From: Ananas comosus
Lineage: Eukaryota > Streptophyta > Magnoliopsida > Poales > Bromeliaceae
Assembly (NCBI RefSeq): GCF_001540865.1
Contig: NC_033642.1
Coordinates: forward strand, 4,355,769 to 4,419,768
Reading direction: 5' to 3'
Length of the DNA: 64,000 nt
Shown here: positions 46,809-59,384 of the stretch, piece by piece
How positions within the stretch are numbered: position 1 is the first letter of the stretch
Layout of the letters: each line of letters begins with the position of its first letter
Translations under genes and position numbers: made by a program
The notes under the pieces: generated by a model
Databases searched by the model: none
What the model saw: the letters and a program-made list of their open reading frames with translations, nothing else
Told to the model about the DNA's origin: nothing

Positions 46809-49065
46809 TGTAAGGAAGTGAGTTCTCAAAATCCGAGAGTTGTACTTCGTTCAGGATCGACTATTTGTCGAGTGAGTATCCTTCGGAAAAGCTAAGGATA
46901 TCCAAAACACAAAAAATGCATTGGAAACGTGTCCGCGAGAGCACATAGTGCAAAACCTGCACTGGGCTTAAGTTGCTCTCGAGGACCGGTCCTTGGCAGG
47001 GAGAGACCGGTCCCCGAGGCTAGTGGTTGCTAGGGAACTTTGATGCAACCGGTCCCAGGCTAACGGGGACCGGTCCCCGTGTGCAACGCCAGGAAGAGAA
47101 GGCCAAAATCGGCTAAGTCCTGAAAATCGAGCTCTCGGGGACCGATCTCTCAGGCGAGGACCGGTCTCCCGAGGACCGGTCTCCCGGGGAGTGACCGGTT
47201 CCCGAATGCGAAGAGGCCTTCTGGCCGCCAGGACCGCTCTCGGGGACCGGTCTCCCCGACGAGGGACCGGTCCCTCTGGGCGCAGAATGCCCAGTGAAGG
47301 CTGTGTACTGGGTGAAAAATTGAGGGGCTAAAATAGATTTTGTTACAATAGAGGGGTATGTAGGCCCTCTCTCTCTCCCTCAGCCTCTCATTCTCTCTCT
47401 CTCACACTCTCTCTTGCTCCCTCTCTCTCTCTAGAAAAGAAAGAACAAAAGAGAAGGAGAAGAAGGAAGAGAAGAAGAAGAAGGAGGAGAAGAAGAAGAA
47501 GGAGGAGAAGAAAAAGAAGAAGGAGGAGATCAAGCTCTATCTTGCTCCCTCTCTCTCTTTGGGCTTTGAGCTTTTGAAATGGGTCAATTGGACCTCTAGC
47601 ATGCTTCTAATTAGATCAATGCTAGAATCTAGGGTTTTGATTGGGTGGTTTGCTATAGGTGCAAACCTAGGGCACACAAATAGGGTTTTTGGTAAAGTAT
47701 GAGATTGATCTCATTTGATGCCTTGTTAACCTAAATGCTAGGTGTCTAAATGTCTAAAGAACATATGATTTCATCTCGAAGCAACCAGACTCTTTTCTAT
47801 GTCTTAGAATAACATATGATTTCATCTCTTGCATGCTGCATTGTAGGATTGCATGTTTAACCTTCTCCTTATGCTTTCTAAATGGTAACCTAGTGTGCAT
47901 GGAATGCTAGGTGAATAGGATAGGTGAGGATTGGGTCGGGACAGTTGATTCTATAGTGCTAAAGAGAAGAGGTGAACTTGACGGTTATCTAGTGACTTAA
48001 AAAGTGGCATCTAAATGTCTAAAGAACAATCGAGTGGCATTAATGTAGTGTACTTGACACTAGAGGTTATGAACTTAGGGATAGATGGAATCCCTTACAA
48101 AATGCCTTGTGAACAATGAATTTAGTAAAGCTAAGTGCAATTGCTTGATGGTCGGAATCAATGACTTCCGAGTGTTGTCGGCCCTAGCTCGTAGGGTATC
48201 CTCACATGGAGAGGACGTAGATGAGTTTTGATTAAGATGTTGACCCTAGTTCGTAGGGTATCCTCACTTGGAGAGGATAGATCTAGCTCACAGTCTGTCA
48301 TTTGGGGTGGTATAGCCATCCATATCCTCACATGGAGAGGATTGGTCGTCGAGTACTCCGGAGTGTCGGGTGATAGGAACCACATGGAGGTCCACAGACG
48401 GTCCCGGGTTTGGGGGCACATGGAGCTTCCCTACCCAAATAGGATGGAAAAGTGAGTTGAGGGCGAACCCAAGGGTTTCGCCACAGATTGGGTAAATGTA
48501 AAGTTAATATTGTCATTGAACATTATTTATCGAACATGGATCGATCTCGTTAGCATGGTAGTATACCTTTACTATACGATGCATGCATTCATTATATATG
48601 ATTATGGGCATAGTGGCATAGTTTTTCTTTATGCCTTTACAGCTTTCAGATACCTATCTATCTGTCTACTTGTTGTTACTTGTGCCCACTTGGACCTAGT
48701 AGGGAGATCGGCGGAGTCGGCGGCCGAGCCCACTGGGAACTATGGAAGATAGTTCTCACCCCACTCTATTTCCAGTGGTAGGTACAGGGTTGCCGAGAGA
48801 GGACCGCGGCAAGGGCATCGCGCCCGAGCAGTGAGACCGTGGTAGTATAGTAGCTTTCCTTTTTGCATTAGCACACCTATGTATTGAGAGTTTCATGTAG
48901 GTGAGGTTGGAGAGCTATGTATTTTGGATGATCAAATGTATTCATTTTGGGAAAAGATGTAAACGTAAAAGTATGCAAACTATTGTAATAGTTAGTAAAG
49001 TACTCTCTTTATTTCACTTGCATATCTTGTGGATTACTTGCTCTTGTTGTTGTTGGCACTGTTTG
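46809..49065 (+). mobile_element. Family B LTR, older copy, 3' end missing
   Basis: It starts TGTAAGGAAGTGAGTTCTC and aligns with the first ~2.3 kb of the LTR at 49066-51690, but more diverged. It is cut at 49065 by element B. Its last ~150 bases, and any internal part it had, were lost with the deletion at 59384. It has its own ACCGGT array (46983-47275), a GA-rich tract (47440-47530) and a stem-loop (48737-48755). Confidence 0.85.
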
Positions 49066-51690
49066 TGTAAGGAAGTGAATTCTCCAAATCCGAGAGTTGT
49101 ACTTCATCCAGGATCGACTAATTGTCGAGAGAATACCCTTTGGGGAAATTAAATATGTCCAGAGCACAAAAAGTGCCTTGGAGTTGAGTCCACGAGAGCA
49201 AATAGCGCAAACAGCATTATTGGGCTGATGTTACTCTCGGGGACCGGTCTCTGGAGGTAAGAGACCGGTTCAATCGGCTGGGCGTAGCGGCGTTGCTTGG
49301 TGCAACCGGTCCCTGGCAGGGATGGACCGGTTCCCGAACGTGGTCCCAGCGAGAAATGCCGAAATTTGGCTAAGTCCTGAAAAGTGAGCTCTCGGGGACC
49401 GGTCTCTCAAGCGAGCACTGGTCTCCAGAGGACCGGTCTCCCGGGGAGAGACCGGTTCCCGAATGCGTGCACCCGAGGGAGGCTCTCGGGGACCGATCCC
49501 AAGTCGGGGAGACCGGTCCCTCCGCGCGAAAACCGCCCAGTGAGGGCTGTGCAAGGGGTTAAAAGTTGAGGGGTCTAAATGCAAAATGGCCTTTATTAGA
49601 GAGAGCTGAGCCCTCTCTCCCTCACACTCTCTCATTTCACTCTCTCTCACTCCCATTTCTCTCTTGCTCTCTCTCTCTCTAGAAAAGAAAGGAGAAGAAG
49701 AACAAGAAGGAGGGGAAGGAAAAGAAGGAGAAGGAAAGGAAGGAGAAGAAGAAGGAGATCAAGAGGAAGGCCTTGGACACCTTCATCTCCCTCTCCTCTT
49801 CTCTTTAGAGTAGCACATGAGGTAGGCTCTTGAACCCTAGCTCCTAGAACTTAGGGTTTTGGGTTTTTATGCTTTGGAATGGGTCAAATGGGCCCTGAGC
49901 ATGCTTCTAAGTAGATCAATCCCAAGAATCTAGGGATTTATTGGTGGTTTGCTATAGGTGTAAACCTAGGGCTCCAAAATGGAGTTTTTGTAAAAATGTG
50001 AGATTGATCTCATTTGAAGTCTTGGAAACCCTATTGATAGGTCACAAAACGTGGGGGCGAAGTCGGTTTTGGCATTCGGCGAGCCGGCGTGAATTTCTTG
50101 GCAAAATAGGGCCGGGTTAACATTGATTTGGGCAAGGGAAGGCTAAAGCCTTTTCGTAAAGTACGTCGAGGAGCATTTCTAAAGCCTCTACATCGATAAA
50201 AGGTGGGGGGTGCCATCCCGAAGCTTTCGAACTCCTTTCTATGTCTTAGATTTACATTTAATCTCATCTCTTCATGTTGCATTGTAGGATTGCATAGTAG
50301 CTCCATTCCTTATGCTTTCTAAATGATAATCTAGTGTACTTGGAACGCTTGGTAACTTAGATAGGTGAGGATTGGGTCGGAACGTGGATCCTATGATGTG
50401 AAAGAAAAGAGATGAACCCGATGGGGGTATTGATGACATAGAGAGTAGTGTTTAGTGTAAAAGAACACACGTGTGGCATCCAAAAGTTACATGATGACGA
50501 GTGGCATTAATGTAGTGTATATGACACTAGAGTTTGAGAACCTAGGGATAGGTGGATCCCTTAGAAAATGCCTTGTGAACAATGAATTTAGAAAAGCTAA
50601 ATAGCATTGCATGAATGTCGGGAACAAAGGATCCCGCGAGAGATGTTGACTCTAGTTGTAGAGTGCTTCCTCACTTGGAGAGGACTTGATTGGGTTGTGA
50701 CCCTAGTTGTAGAGTGTCCTCACTTGGAGAGAATAGATCTAGCTCACAGTCTGCGTTTAGGGTGGTATAGCCATCCGATCCCCACATGGAGGGGATTGTC
50801 GTCGAGTACTCCGGAGTGTCGCGCGACTAGGACCACTTGGAGGTCCGGACCACATGGAGGTCCGCAGACGGTCCCGGGCTTGGGTGCACTTGGAGCTCCC
50901 TCCCCACTTTGGGATTGAAAGGTGAGTCATGGGCGAGCCCTAGGGCCTCGCCACAGATTGGGTAAATGAAAAGGTTAAAGGTTTATTAATGTCATTGAAC
51001 ATTGCTATTCGAACATGGATCGAATTTGTTAGCATGGTAGCAAACCTTTATTATATGATGCATGCATTCATATTCATGATTATGGGCATAGTAGCATAGT
51101 TTTCCTACTACTGCATTTACAGCTTTCAGATACATATCTATCTATCTATCTGTTGTTACTTGTGCCCACTTGGACCTAGTGGGGAGATCGGCAGAGTCGG
51201 CGGCCGAGCCCACTGGGAACTATGGAAGATAGTTCTCACCCCACTCTATTTCCAGTGGTAGGTACAGGGTTGTCGAGAGAGGACCGCGGCAAGGGCATCG
51301 CGCCCAATTAGTGAGACCGTGGTAGCATAGTAGCTTTCCTTTTTTGCATTAGTACACCTATGTATTTGAGAGATGCATTGTAGGTGAGGATTTGGAGAGC
51401 TATGTATTTTGAGAATGATGTAAATGAAAATGATGAAACTACTGTAATAGTTAGTAAAGTACTCTCTTCATTTCACATGTTATTCCTGTGGATTGCTTGC
51501 TCTTTGTATCGTTGGCACTGTTCGTGCCCTTGTGAATGTGTATGATTAGAATTTAAATTCCTAGGTAAATTCTTGTACACATTCTTGTTGTGAGCCTTGG
51601 GCGGACAGGGGAGGTGCTGTCCGTTCGGCGGTCCGCTCGGCGCACCCGAATCGTGCCAAATTGGTAGTGGTTTCGGGCCGGGGCGTGACA
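49066..51690 (+). mobile_element. 5' LTR of element B, 2625 bp
   Basis: TGTAAGGAAGTG ... GGGGCGTGACA. ACCGGT array 49238-49530, CT then GA-rich tract 49600-49770, stem-loop gaactat...atagttc 51217-51235, hairpin ggacag...ctgtcc 51603-51622. Confidence 0.92.
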
Positions 51691-51697
51691 GCTGTTT

Positions 51698-51710
51698 TGG
51701 TATCAGAGCC
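51698..51710 (+). other. Primer binding site of element B
   Basis: tggtatcagagcc, seven bases after the LTR, is a perfect match to the initiator-Met tRNA complement used by most plant Ty3 elements. Confidence 0.9.
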
Positions 51711-52060
51711 TAAGAGCAAGTAAAGAGAGAAAGTCTAGGATGACCTAGGAGACCCTAGGTTGGTAAGCCTTAAGGTTGTAGGTGCGTGAGCGGAACGTGA
51801 ACCTATAACGATGGCGGAAGTTGATTCGATTGGGTCGAAGTTTGTAATATGTCTCTAGTTGTGGTTAGAGACGGATTCAAGTGGTATGCGTTCTTGTCTT
51901 GAGGTGGTTGTGTTGGCGGCCGACGACATGATACCAAGAGTCTAGAATGAGTACACTTGTGTGCTTCCGCCCGATTTTGTTGTTGAGTCGTCATGTGTCG
52001 TGATTTTCGACGAGGTGAATAGTTAAGACGACTGACCAAGTATTTGCGTTTCAGGAACTA

Positions 52061-55000
52061 ATGTCTCCAAGACGCTACACACGTAGATCTACTCTGGCAC
52101 CGACTCCTGAGGTGCCCGAGCCGGACGAACCGAGTGTGATGGATCGGTTGCAGGCGCAAGTGGCCGCATTGACCAATGTGGTGCAGCGCCAGGAGAACCG
52201 ATTCGAGTGGCTCCAGGAGCTCTTGGAGCGGCAGGCGGCGGCAGCGGCCGCAACGGCGACGGACGGACGCGATGTGCCCGCGCCCTCGGCTCGTGTACCT
52301 GAGCCAGCTGAGGGTGAGGGTATAGCGGCGGTTTCGGTGGCGGCGCGTCCCCCGCCGGCGATCGTACCACCGGCAGCGTCGGGATCGGCTACACCCGATG
52401 TGACGGCCGAGGATGTGGAAGGAGGGCGCGCATTGGCGGCTCTTATCAAGTTCAATAAGTTCCATCCGTCGACCTTTGAGGGCGAGAAGGTGGAACCGGC
52501 GATGGTCGAGTCTTGGATCGACTCGATGGAAACCCTCTTCGATGATTTGCGTACCTTGGAGAGGGATAAGGTGTACCTCGCCACCCATTGCTTGGAGAAG
52601 GCGGCGAAGGTGTGGTGGAAGCGCGTCAAACGGGATCGGCTTCCCGGCCTTCCGCCGATGTTGTGGGAGGAATTTAAGCGGGAGATGTTTGCCAACTATT
52701 TCCCCGATACATTGAAGCGGAAGCTCAAGGAGAAGTTCCGCAAGTTAGAGCAAGGGGACCGCTCAGTGGCGGAGTATGAACAAGAGTTCTCCCATATCAT
52801 AGACTGTGTCCCGGACGTTGTAAAGGATGACCGGGACCGGGCCGAGTGGTTCTTGCGAGGACTTCGGCCGGGAATCTATAAGGCCGTGTAAATACTCAAA
52901 CTCACGACCTTTGCGGAGGTCTTTGATCGAGCCCTATGGGCGGAGCACGGAGACGCCCACGTTCGGGAGAAGCGTGAACTTTTGGCCGAGTCCAAGGACA
53001 AGGGCAAGAAACACCAAGGCGGCGGTGATTCGAGAGGTCAAACACGTTACAAGAAACCCCCGAAGTATCCGCGCACTCAACAGAAGGGCGGTGGAGCGCG
53101 GCGGTGCATTGTATGCGGCGGAGACCACCCAGTCTCGCGCTGTGAGCAAGGCCGAGGCAAGTGCTACAAGTGCGGGCAACCGGGGCACTTCATTCGGGAC
53201 TGCCCGGGAGGAGGAGCCTCACCTGCCCCATCGATTGCATCGGCGCCGGCGATTCCGGCTCACTATGGAGGAGCTCCACCGACGGCCGCGTCGACGGGAC
53301 ACGCGATGATGCCGCGTCAACCTGAAGTGACGCGATCGGCCCCGAGCGGACGGGTATTCGCCGCTCAGGTCCAAGCTGAGGAACCTGCGGAGGCGGAGGA
53401 GCATCGCCTTGTGGCAGGTATGGTTTTAATTAACGGAGTTCGCTCCAGGGCTTTATTTGATACAGGAGCCACCCATTCATTCATAAGTAGATCATTCGCA
53501 CGCATGCATGACATTCTCATAGAGGCGAGTGACAAATGGCGAGTCGAGGGCCCTGGGTCGACGTTTAACACTTACTCGGAGTGTGCGTCGTGTCCGGTAC
53601 AAATAGGCGACTGGATTATGCCTATCCGAACACTGGAACTCACAAAGCTTGAGGCTTATGACGTCATTCTGGGTATGGACCGGCTCTCGAAATATCACGC
53701 AACAATTGACTGCAAGAGTAGGGTGATCACATTCCGTGAGCCAGGACAAAAGGAATTCACCTATCGGGCTTGTCAGAGCTCGTGCTTCATCGCGACGGTG
53801 TCGGCGACAAGAGCAAGAAAGTTGGTGAGCAACGGTTGTGCGGCGTTCTTAGCGACCGTTGTAGAGGTGGATCGAGTAACTCCCACATTGGAGAAGATAT
53901 CAGTGGTGCGGGAGTTCCCGGATGTGTTTCCTACGAAGTTGCCGGGGATACCACCGGATCGGGAGATCGAGTTCGTTATAGACTTGGTTCCCGGTACCGC
54001 ACCGATCTCGAAGGCTCCGTACCGAATGGCGCCGGCGGAACTGAAAGAGTTGAGGAGTCAATTGCAAGACCTCCTCGACAAGCAATTTATCCGGCCAAGT
54101 GTATCATCGTGGGGAACCCCGGTGTTGTTCGTGAGGAAGAAAGACGGATCGTTTCGACTCTGTGTGGATTATCGAGAGTTAAACAGAGTCACGATCAAGA
54201 ACAAGTACCCACTACCCCGAATCGATGACCTGTTCGATCAGTTACAAGGGTCGTGCGTGTACTCGAAGATAGATTTGCAATCCGGCTATCACCAGTTGAA
54301 AATCAAGCCGGAGGATGTGCAAAAGACCGCGTTCCGCACGCGGTATGGACACTATGAATTCACGGTTATGCCATTTGGACTCACGAATGCTCCAGCGGCG
54401 TTCATGGATTTGATGAACCGTGTCTTCAGAGAATATTTGGACCGATTTGTCGTGGTATTCATAGACGACATCTTGGTCTATTCTCGCAGCGACGAGGAAC
54501 ATGCCGAGCAGTTGAGGATAGTGCTTCAAGTCCTTCGGGAGGAGAAGCTATATACTAAGCTGAAGAAGTGTGACTTCTGGCTTCGCGAAGTCGCCTTCTT
54601 AGGGCATGTGATTTCCGTGGGTGGAACTTTAGACCCGAGGAAAGTTGAAGCAATCAAGGATTGGCCGCGCCCGACAAATGTCACGGAGGTTCGAAGCTTC
54701 GTGGGCTTAGCGGGTTATTATAGGCGGTTTGTGGAAGGCTTCTCCAAGATTGTAATTCCACTTACCCGCCTGACTCAGAAAGGCACCAAGTTTGTTTGGA
54801 GCGAGGAGTGCGACCGGAGTTTCAAGGAGTTGAAGCAAAGACTGACTTCGACTCCGGTGCTCGCTCTACCGGTGCAGGGCGAAGACTTCGTAGTCTACAG
54901 CGATGCCTCCTATCTTGGATTGGGGTGTGTATTGATGCAAAACGGGAAAGTGATCGCTTATGCATCCCGTCAGCTGAAGAGCTATGAGAAGAACTACCCC

Positions 55001-56794
55001 ATTCATGATTTGGAGCTAGCGGCGGTGATTTTCGCCTTGAAGCTGTGGAGGCACTACCTATATGGTGCCCATTGTGAGATTTATACCAACCACAAGAGCT
55101 TGAAGTACCTGTTTACACAGAAGGAGCTCAACATGCGTCAGCGGCGGCAGTTGGAGTTGTTAAAGGATTATGACGTTGATATCCTCTACCACCCCGGGAA
55201 GGCAAATGTGTTCGCGGATGCACATAGTAAGAAGTCGGCAAAGAACCTCGCCTTTGATGTTACCCAGCAAACACCCCTATGGCTGGATTTGGAGCGATTA
55301 GACCTTGAAGTGGTCGCTCCCGAGGTCCCGACTCAGTTGATGGCACTCGTTGTCCAACCGACCTTGTTGGAGAGGATCAAGGATCTGCAGCCCGCAGACC
55401 CAGAACTCCAAAAGGTGCGGCGAAACATCGAGGATGGTCACGACGGCGATTTCAGTATGAACACTGATGGTACGCTTCGGTTTCGAAATCGGTGGTGTGT
55501 GCCAAAAGATGAAGAGCTTCGTGAATTGATTCTACAAGAAGCACACCGATCTCCATATGCCGATCACCCGGGCGGCACCAAGATGTATCAAGGACTAAAA
55601 ATGCACTATTGGTGGCCGGGAATGAAAGGTGATATTGGACGCTTTGTGGCGAAGTGCTTAACGTGCCAACAAGTAAAGGCCGAGCGTCGATTTCCAGCGG
55701 GAAAGCTTCAAAGCCTACCAATCCCCGTTTGGAAATGGGAGGATATATCAATGGACTTCGTGGTCGGCTTGCCCCGTTCAACGGGCGGCCACGATGCAAT
55801 TTGGGTAATTGTGGACCGATTGACGAAGTCGGCTCACTTCTTGCCGATCCACACCACGTGGTCGGGTGACAAGTTAGCGCAGGTATACCTTGACGAGATA
55901 GTGAGACTGCATGGGGTGCCGAAATCGATCGTGTCGGATCGTGACCCCCGGTTCACTTCACACTTCTGGAAGAGCCTGCAGGGAGCCCTTGGCACACGGC
56001 TCGACTTTAGCACCGCATTTCATCCTCAGACCGATGGGCAAACAGAGAGAACCATTCAAACTCTGGAGGACATGTTGCGAGCGTGTGTCATCGACTATAA
56101 GGGAAGTTGGTGTGACCACCTACCTATGGCCGAGTTCGCCTACAACAACAGTTATCATGCTAGTGTGGAGATGGCACCGTTCGAGGCTCTCTATGGGCGG
56201 ACGTGTCGGTCTCCTATACACTGGAGCGATGTGGGCGAGCGTGCGGAGTTCGGCCCCGATGTGTTGCGAGAAGCAGAGGAGAAAGTCCGCCTTGCTCGCA
56301 AGAGATTGCTCACTGCGCAGTCAAGACAGCAAAGCTATGCGGACAGGTGCCGACGAGATATAGAGTTCACGGTGGGTGACAGCGTATTCTTAAAAGTTTC
56401 ACCGATGCGGGGTATGAAGCGGTTTGGAGTGCGGGGAAAGCTAAGTCCCCGATACATTGGACCCTATGAAATATTGGAGCGAGTTGGCACGGTGGCTTAT
56501 CGACTCGCTTTGCCGCCGAAGCTCGCGGATGTACACAATGTGTTCCATGTCTCCAATCTCCGCAAGTATATTCACGATCCCGAGCATGCGATGCTATATG
56601 AACCGCCGAAACTTCAAGGAGACTTGAGTTATGAAGAGTTTCCGATAGGGATTATCGCCTGAGAAGTGCGAAAGATAAGGAATCAAGAAATTCCCTACGT
56701 GAAGGTTAGGTGGAGCAATCATGATGATCGCGAGGCCACCTGGGAACTCGAGGATCTGATGAGAAGACACCACCCTCATCTGTTCGAGGAGTGA
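52061..56794 (+). pseudogene. Gag-pol of element B, open except for two nonsense codons
   Basis: A single frame of 1577 codons before its final stop is broken only by TAA at 52889 (codon 277) and TGA at 56660 (codon 1534). Domains: gag from ~133; zinc knuckles [13 protein letters not shown] and [14 protein letters not shown] (~368); protease DTGA with D467; RT FIDD with D802/D803; RNase H (YSDAS ~946); integrase H2C2 finger and DD35E triad D1232, D1293, E1329; chromodomain-like end after 1534 (VKVRWSNHDDREATWELE). RNase H reads YTNHKS at 1008-1013, where the family has YTDHKS, so a catalytic Asp position is Asn1010. RT and integrase residues look intact, but the second stop removes the chromodomain and the first cuts off pol. 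It lies between PBS and PPT in the normal order. ATG 52061 was chosen as the first Met after the leader. Confidence 0.95.
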
Positions 56795-56851
56795 GGTAAA
56801 GATTTAAATTAAGTAAAGAATCGAATTAGTTTCGAGGACGAAACTCCTTTT

Positions 56852-59384
56852 AAGGAGGGGAGGATGTAAGGAAGTGAATTCTCGAAATCCGAGAGTTGTA
56901 CTTCATCCAGGATCGACTAATTGTCGAGAGAATACCCTTTGGGGAAATTAAAAATATCCAGAGCACAAAAAGTGCCTTGGAGTTGANTTAGTTTCGAGGA
57001 CGAAACTCCTTTTAAGGAGGGGAGGATGTAAGGAAGTGAATTCTCGAAATCCGAGAGTTGTACTTCATCCAGGATCGACTAATTGTCGAGAGAATACCCT
57101 TTGGGGAAATTAAAAATATCCAGAGCACAAAAAGTGCCTTGGAGTTGAGTCCACGAGAGCAAATAGCGCAAACAGCATTATTAGGCTGATGTTACTCTCG
57201 GGGACCGGTCTCTGGAGGTGAGAGACCGGTTCCATCGGCTGGGCATAGCGGGGTTGCTTGGTGCAACCGGTCCCTGGCAGGGAGGGACCGGTTCCCGAAC
57301 GTGGTCCCAGCGAGAAATGCCGAAATTTGGCTAAGTCCTGAAAATTGAGCTCTCGAGGACCGGTCTCTCAGGCGAGGACTGGTCTCCCGAGGACCGGTTT
57401 CCCGGGGAGAGACTGGTTCCCGAATGCGTGCACCCGAGGGAGGCTCTCGGGGACCGGTCCCAAGTCGGGGAGACCGGTCCCTCCGCGCGAAAACCGCCCA
57501 GTAAGGGCTGTGCAAGGGGTTAAAAGTTGAGGGGTCTAAATGCAAAATGGCCTTTATTAGAGAGAGCTGAGCCCTCTCTCCCTCACACTCTCTCATTTCA
57601 CTCTCTCTCACTCCCATTTCTCTCTTGCTCTCTCTCTCTCTAGAAAAGAAAGGAGAAGTACAAGAATAAGAAGGAGGGGAAGGAAAAGAAGGAGAAGGAA
57701 AGGAAGGAGAAGAAGAAGGAGATCAAGAGGAAGGCCTTGGACACCTTTATCTCCCTCTCCTCTTCTCTTTGGAGTAGCACATGAGGTAGGCTCTTGAACC
57801 CTAGCTCCTAGAACTTAGGGTTTTGGGTTTTTATGCTTTGGAATGGGTCAAATGGGCCCTAAGCAAGCTTCTAAATAGATCAATCCCAAGAATCTAGGGA
57901 TTTATTGGTGGTTTGCTATAGGTGCAAACCTAGGGCTCCAAAATGGAGTTTTTGTAAAAATGTGAGATTGATCTCATTTGAAGCCTTGGAAACCCTATTG
58001 ATAGGTCACAAAACGCGGGGGCGAAGTCGGTTTTGGCATTTGGCGAGCCGGCGTGAAGTTCTCGGCAAAATAGGGCCGGGTTAACATTGATTTGGGCAAG
58101 GGAAGGCTAAAGCCTTTTCGTAAAGTACGCCGAGGAGCATTTCTAAAGCCTCTACATCGATAAAAGGTGGGGGGTGCCATCCCGAAGCTTTCGAACTCCT
58201 TTCTATGTCTTAGATTTGCATTTAATCTCATCTCTTCATGTTGCATTGTAGGATTGCATAGTAGCTCCATTCCTTATGCTTTCTAAATGATAACCTAGTG
58301 TACTTGGAACGCTTGGTAACTTAGATAGGTGAGGATTGGGTCGGAACGTGGATCCTATGATGTGAAAGAAAAGAGATGAACCCGATGGGGGTATTGATGA
58401 CATAGAGAGTAGTGTTTAGTGTAAAAGAACACACGTGTGGCATCCAAAAGTTACATGATGACAAGTGGCATTAATGTAGTGTATATGACACTAGAGGTTT
58501 GAGAACCTAGGGATAGGTGGATCCCTTAGAAAATGCCTTGTGAACAATGAATTTAGAAAAAAGCTAAATAGCATTGCATGAATGTCGGGAACAAAGGATC
58601 CCGCGAGAGATGTTGACTCTAGTTGTAGAGTGCTTCCTCACTTGGAGAGGACTTGATTGGGTTGTGACCCTAGTTGTAGAGTGTCCTCACTTGGAGAGAA
58701 TAGATCTAGCTCACAGTCTGCGTTTAGGATGGTATAGCCATCCAATCCCCACATGGAGGGGATTGTCGTCGAGTACTCCGGAGTGTCGCGCGACTAGGAC
58801 CACTTGGAGGTCCGGACCACATGGAGGTCCGCAGACGGTCCCGGGCTTGGGTGCACTTGGAGCTCCCTCCCCACTTTGGGATTGGAAGGTGAGTCATTGG
58901 CGAGCCCTAGGGCCTCGTCACAGTTTTGGTAAATGGAAAGTTAAAGGTTTAAAAATGTCATTGAACATTACTATTCGAACATGGATCGAATTTGTTAGCA
59001 TGGTAGCAAACCTTTATTATATGATGCATGCATTCATATTCATGATTATGGGCATAGTAGCATAGTTTTCCTACTATCGCATTTACAGCTTTCAGATATC
59101 TATCTATCTATCTATCTCTCTGTTGTTGCTTGTGCCCACTTGGACCTAGTGGGGAGATCGGCAGAGTCGGCGGCCGAGCCCACTGGGAACTATGGAAGAT
59201 AGTTCTCACCCCACTCTATTTTCAGTGGTAGGTACAGGGTTGTCGAGAGAGGACCGCGGCAAGGGCATCGCGCCCAATCAGTGAGACCGTGGTAGCATAG
59301 TAGCTTTCCTTTTTTGCATTAGTACACCTATGTATTTGAGAGATGCATTGTAGGTGAGGATTTGGAGAGCTATGTATTTTGAGA
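56852..59384 (+). mobile_element. PPT and truncated 3' LTR of element B
   Basis: Polypurine tract aaggaggggagga (56852-56864) precedes TGTAAGGAAGTG. A ~162-bp stretch (56828-56986) is repeated after N 56987, so the LTR start appears at 56865 and again at 57027. From 57027 the LTR follows 49066-~51430, then switches at 59384/59385 to family A LTR sequence. ACCGGT array 57197-57485, stem-loop 59187-59205. Confidence 0.9.

Larger units (their letters stand above)
49066..59384 (+). mobile_element. Ty3 element B (Del/Tekay-like), youngest and nearly complete
   Basis: 5' LTR 49066-51690, PBS 51698-51710, gag-pol 52061-56794, PPT 56852-56864, 3' LTR from 56865. By eye the two LTRs differ at only a few positions per several hundred bases, so insertion is recent relative to its neighbours. 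The 3' LTR lacks its last ~265 bases and runs into element A LTR sequence at 59385, so no 3' target duplication can be seen. gtttg (49061-49065) is the candidate 5' copy. Confidence 0.9.

Noticed and set aside
57192..57617. Frames such as 49270-49656 and 57192-57617 that look like repeated RDRSPR/GTGPRE proteins
   Set aside because: They are translations of the ACCGGT palindrome array and CT-rich tract of LTR B, not genes.
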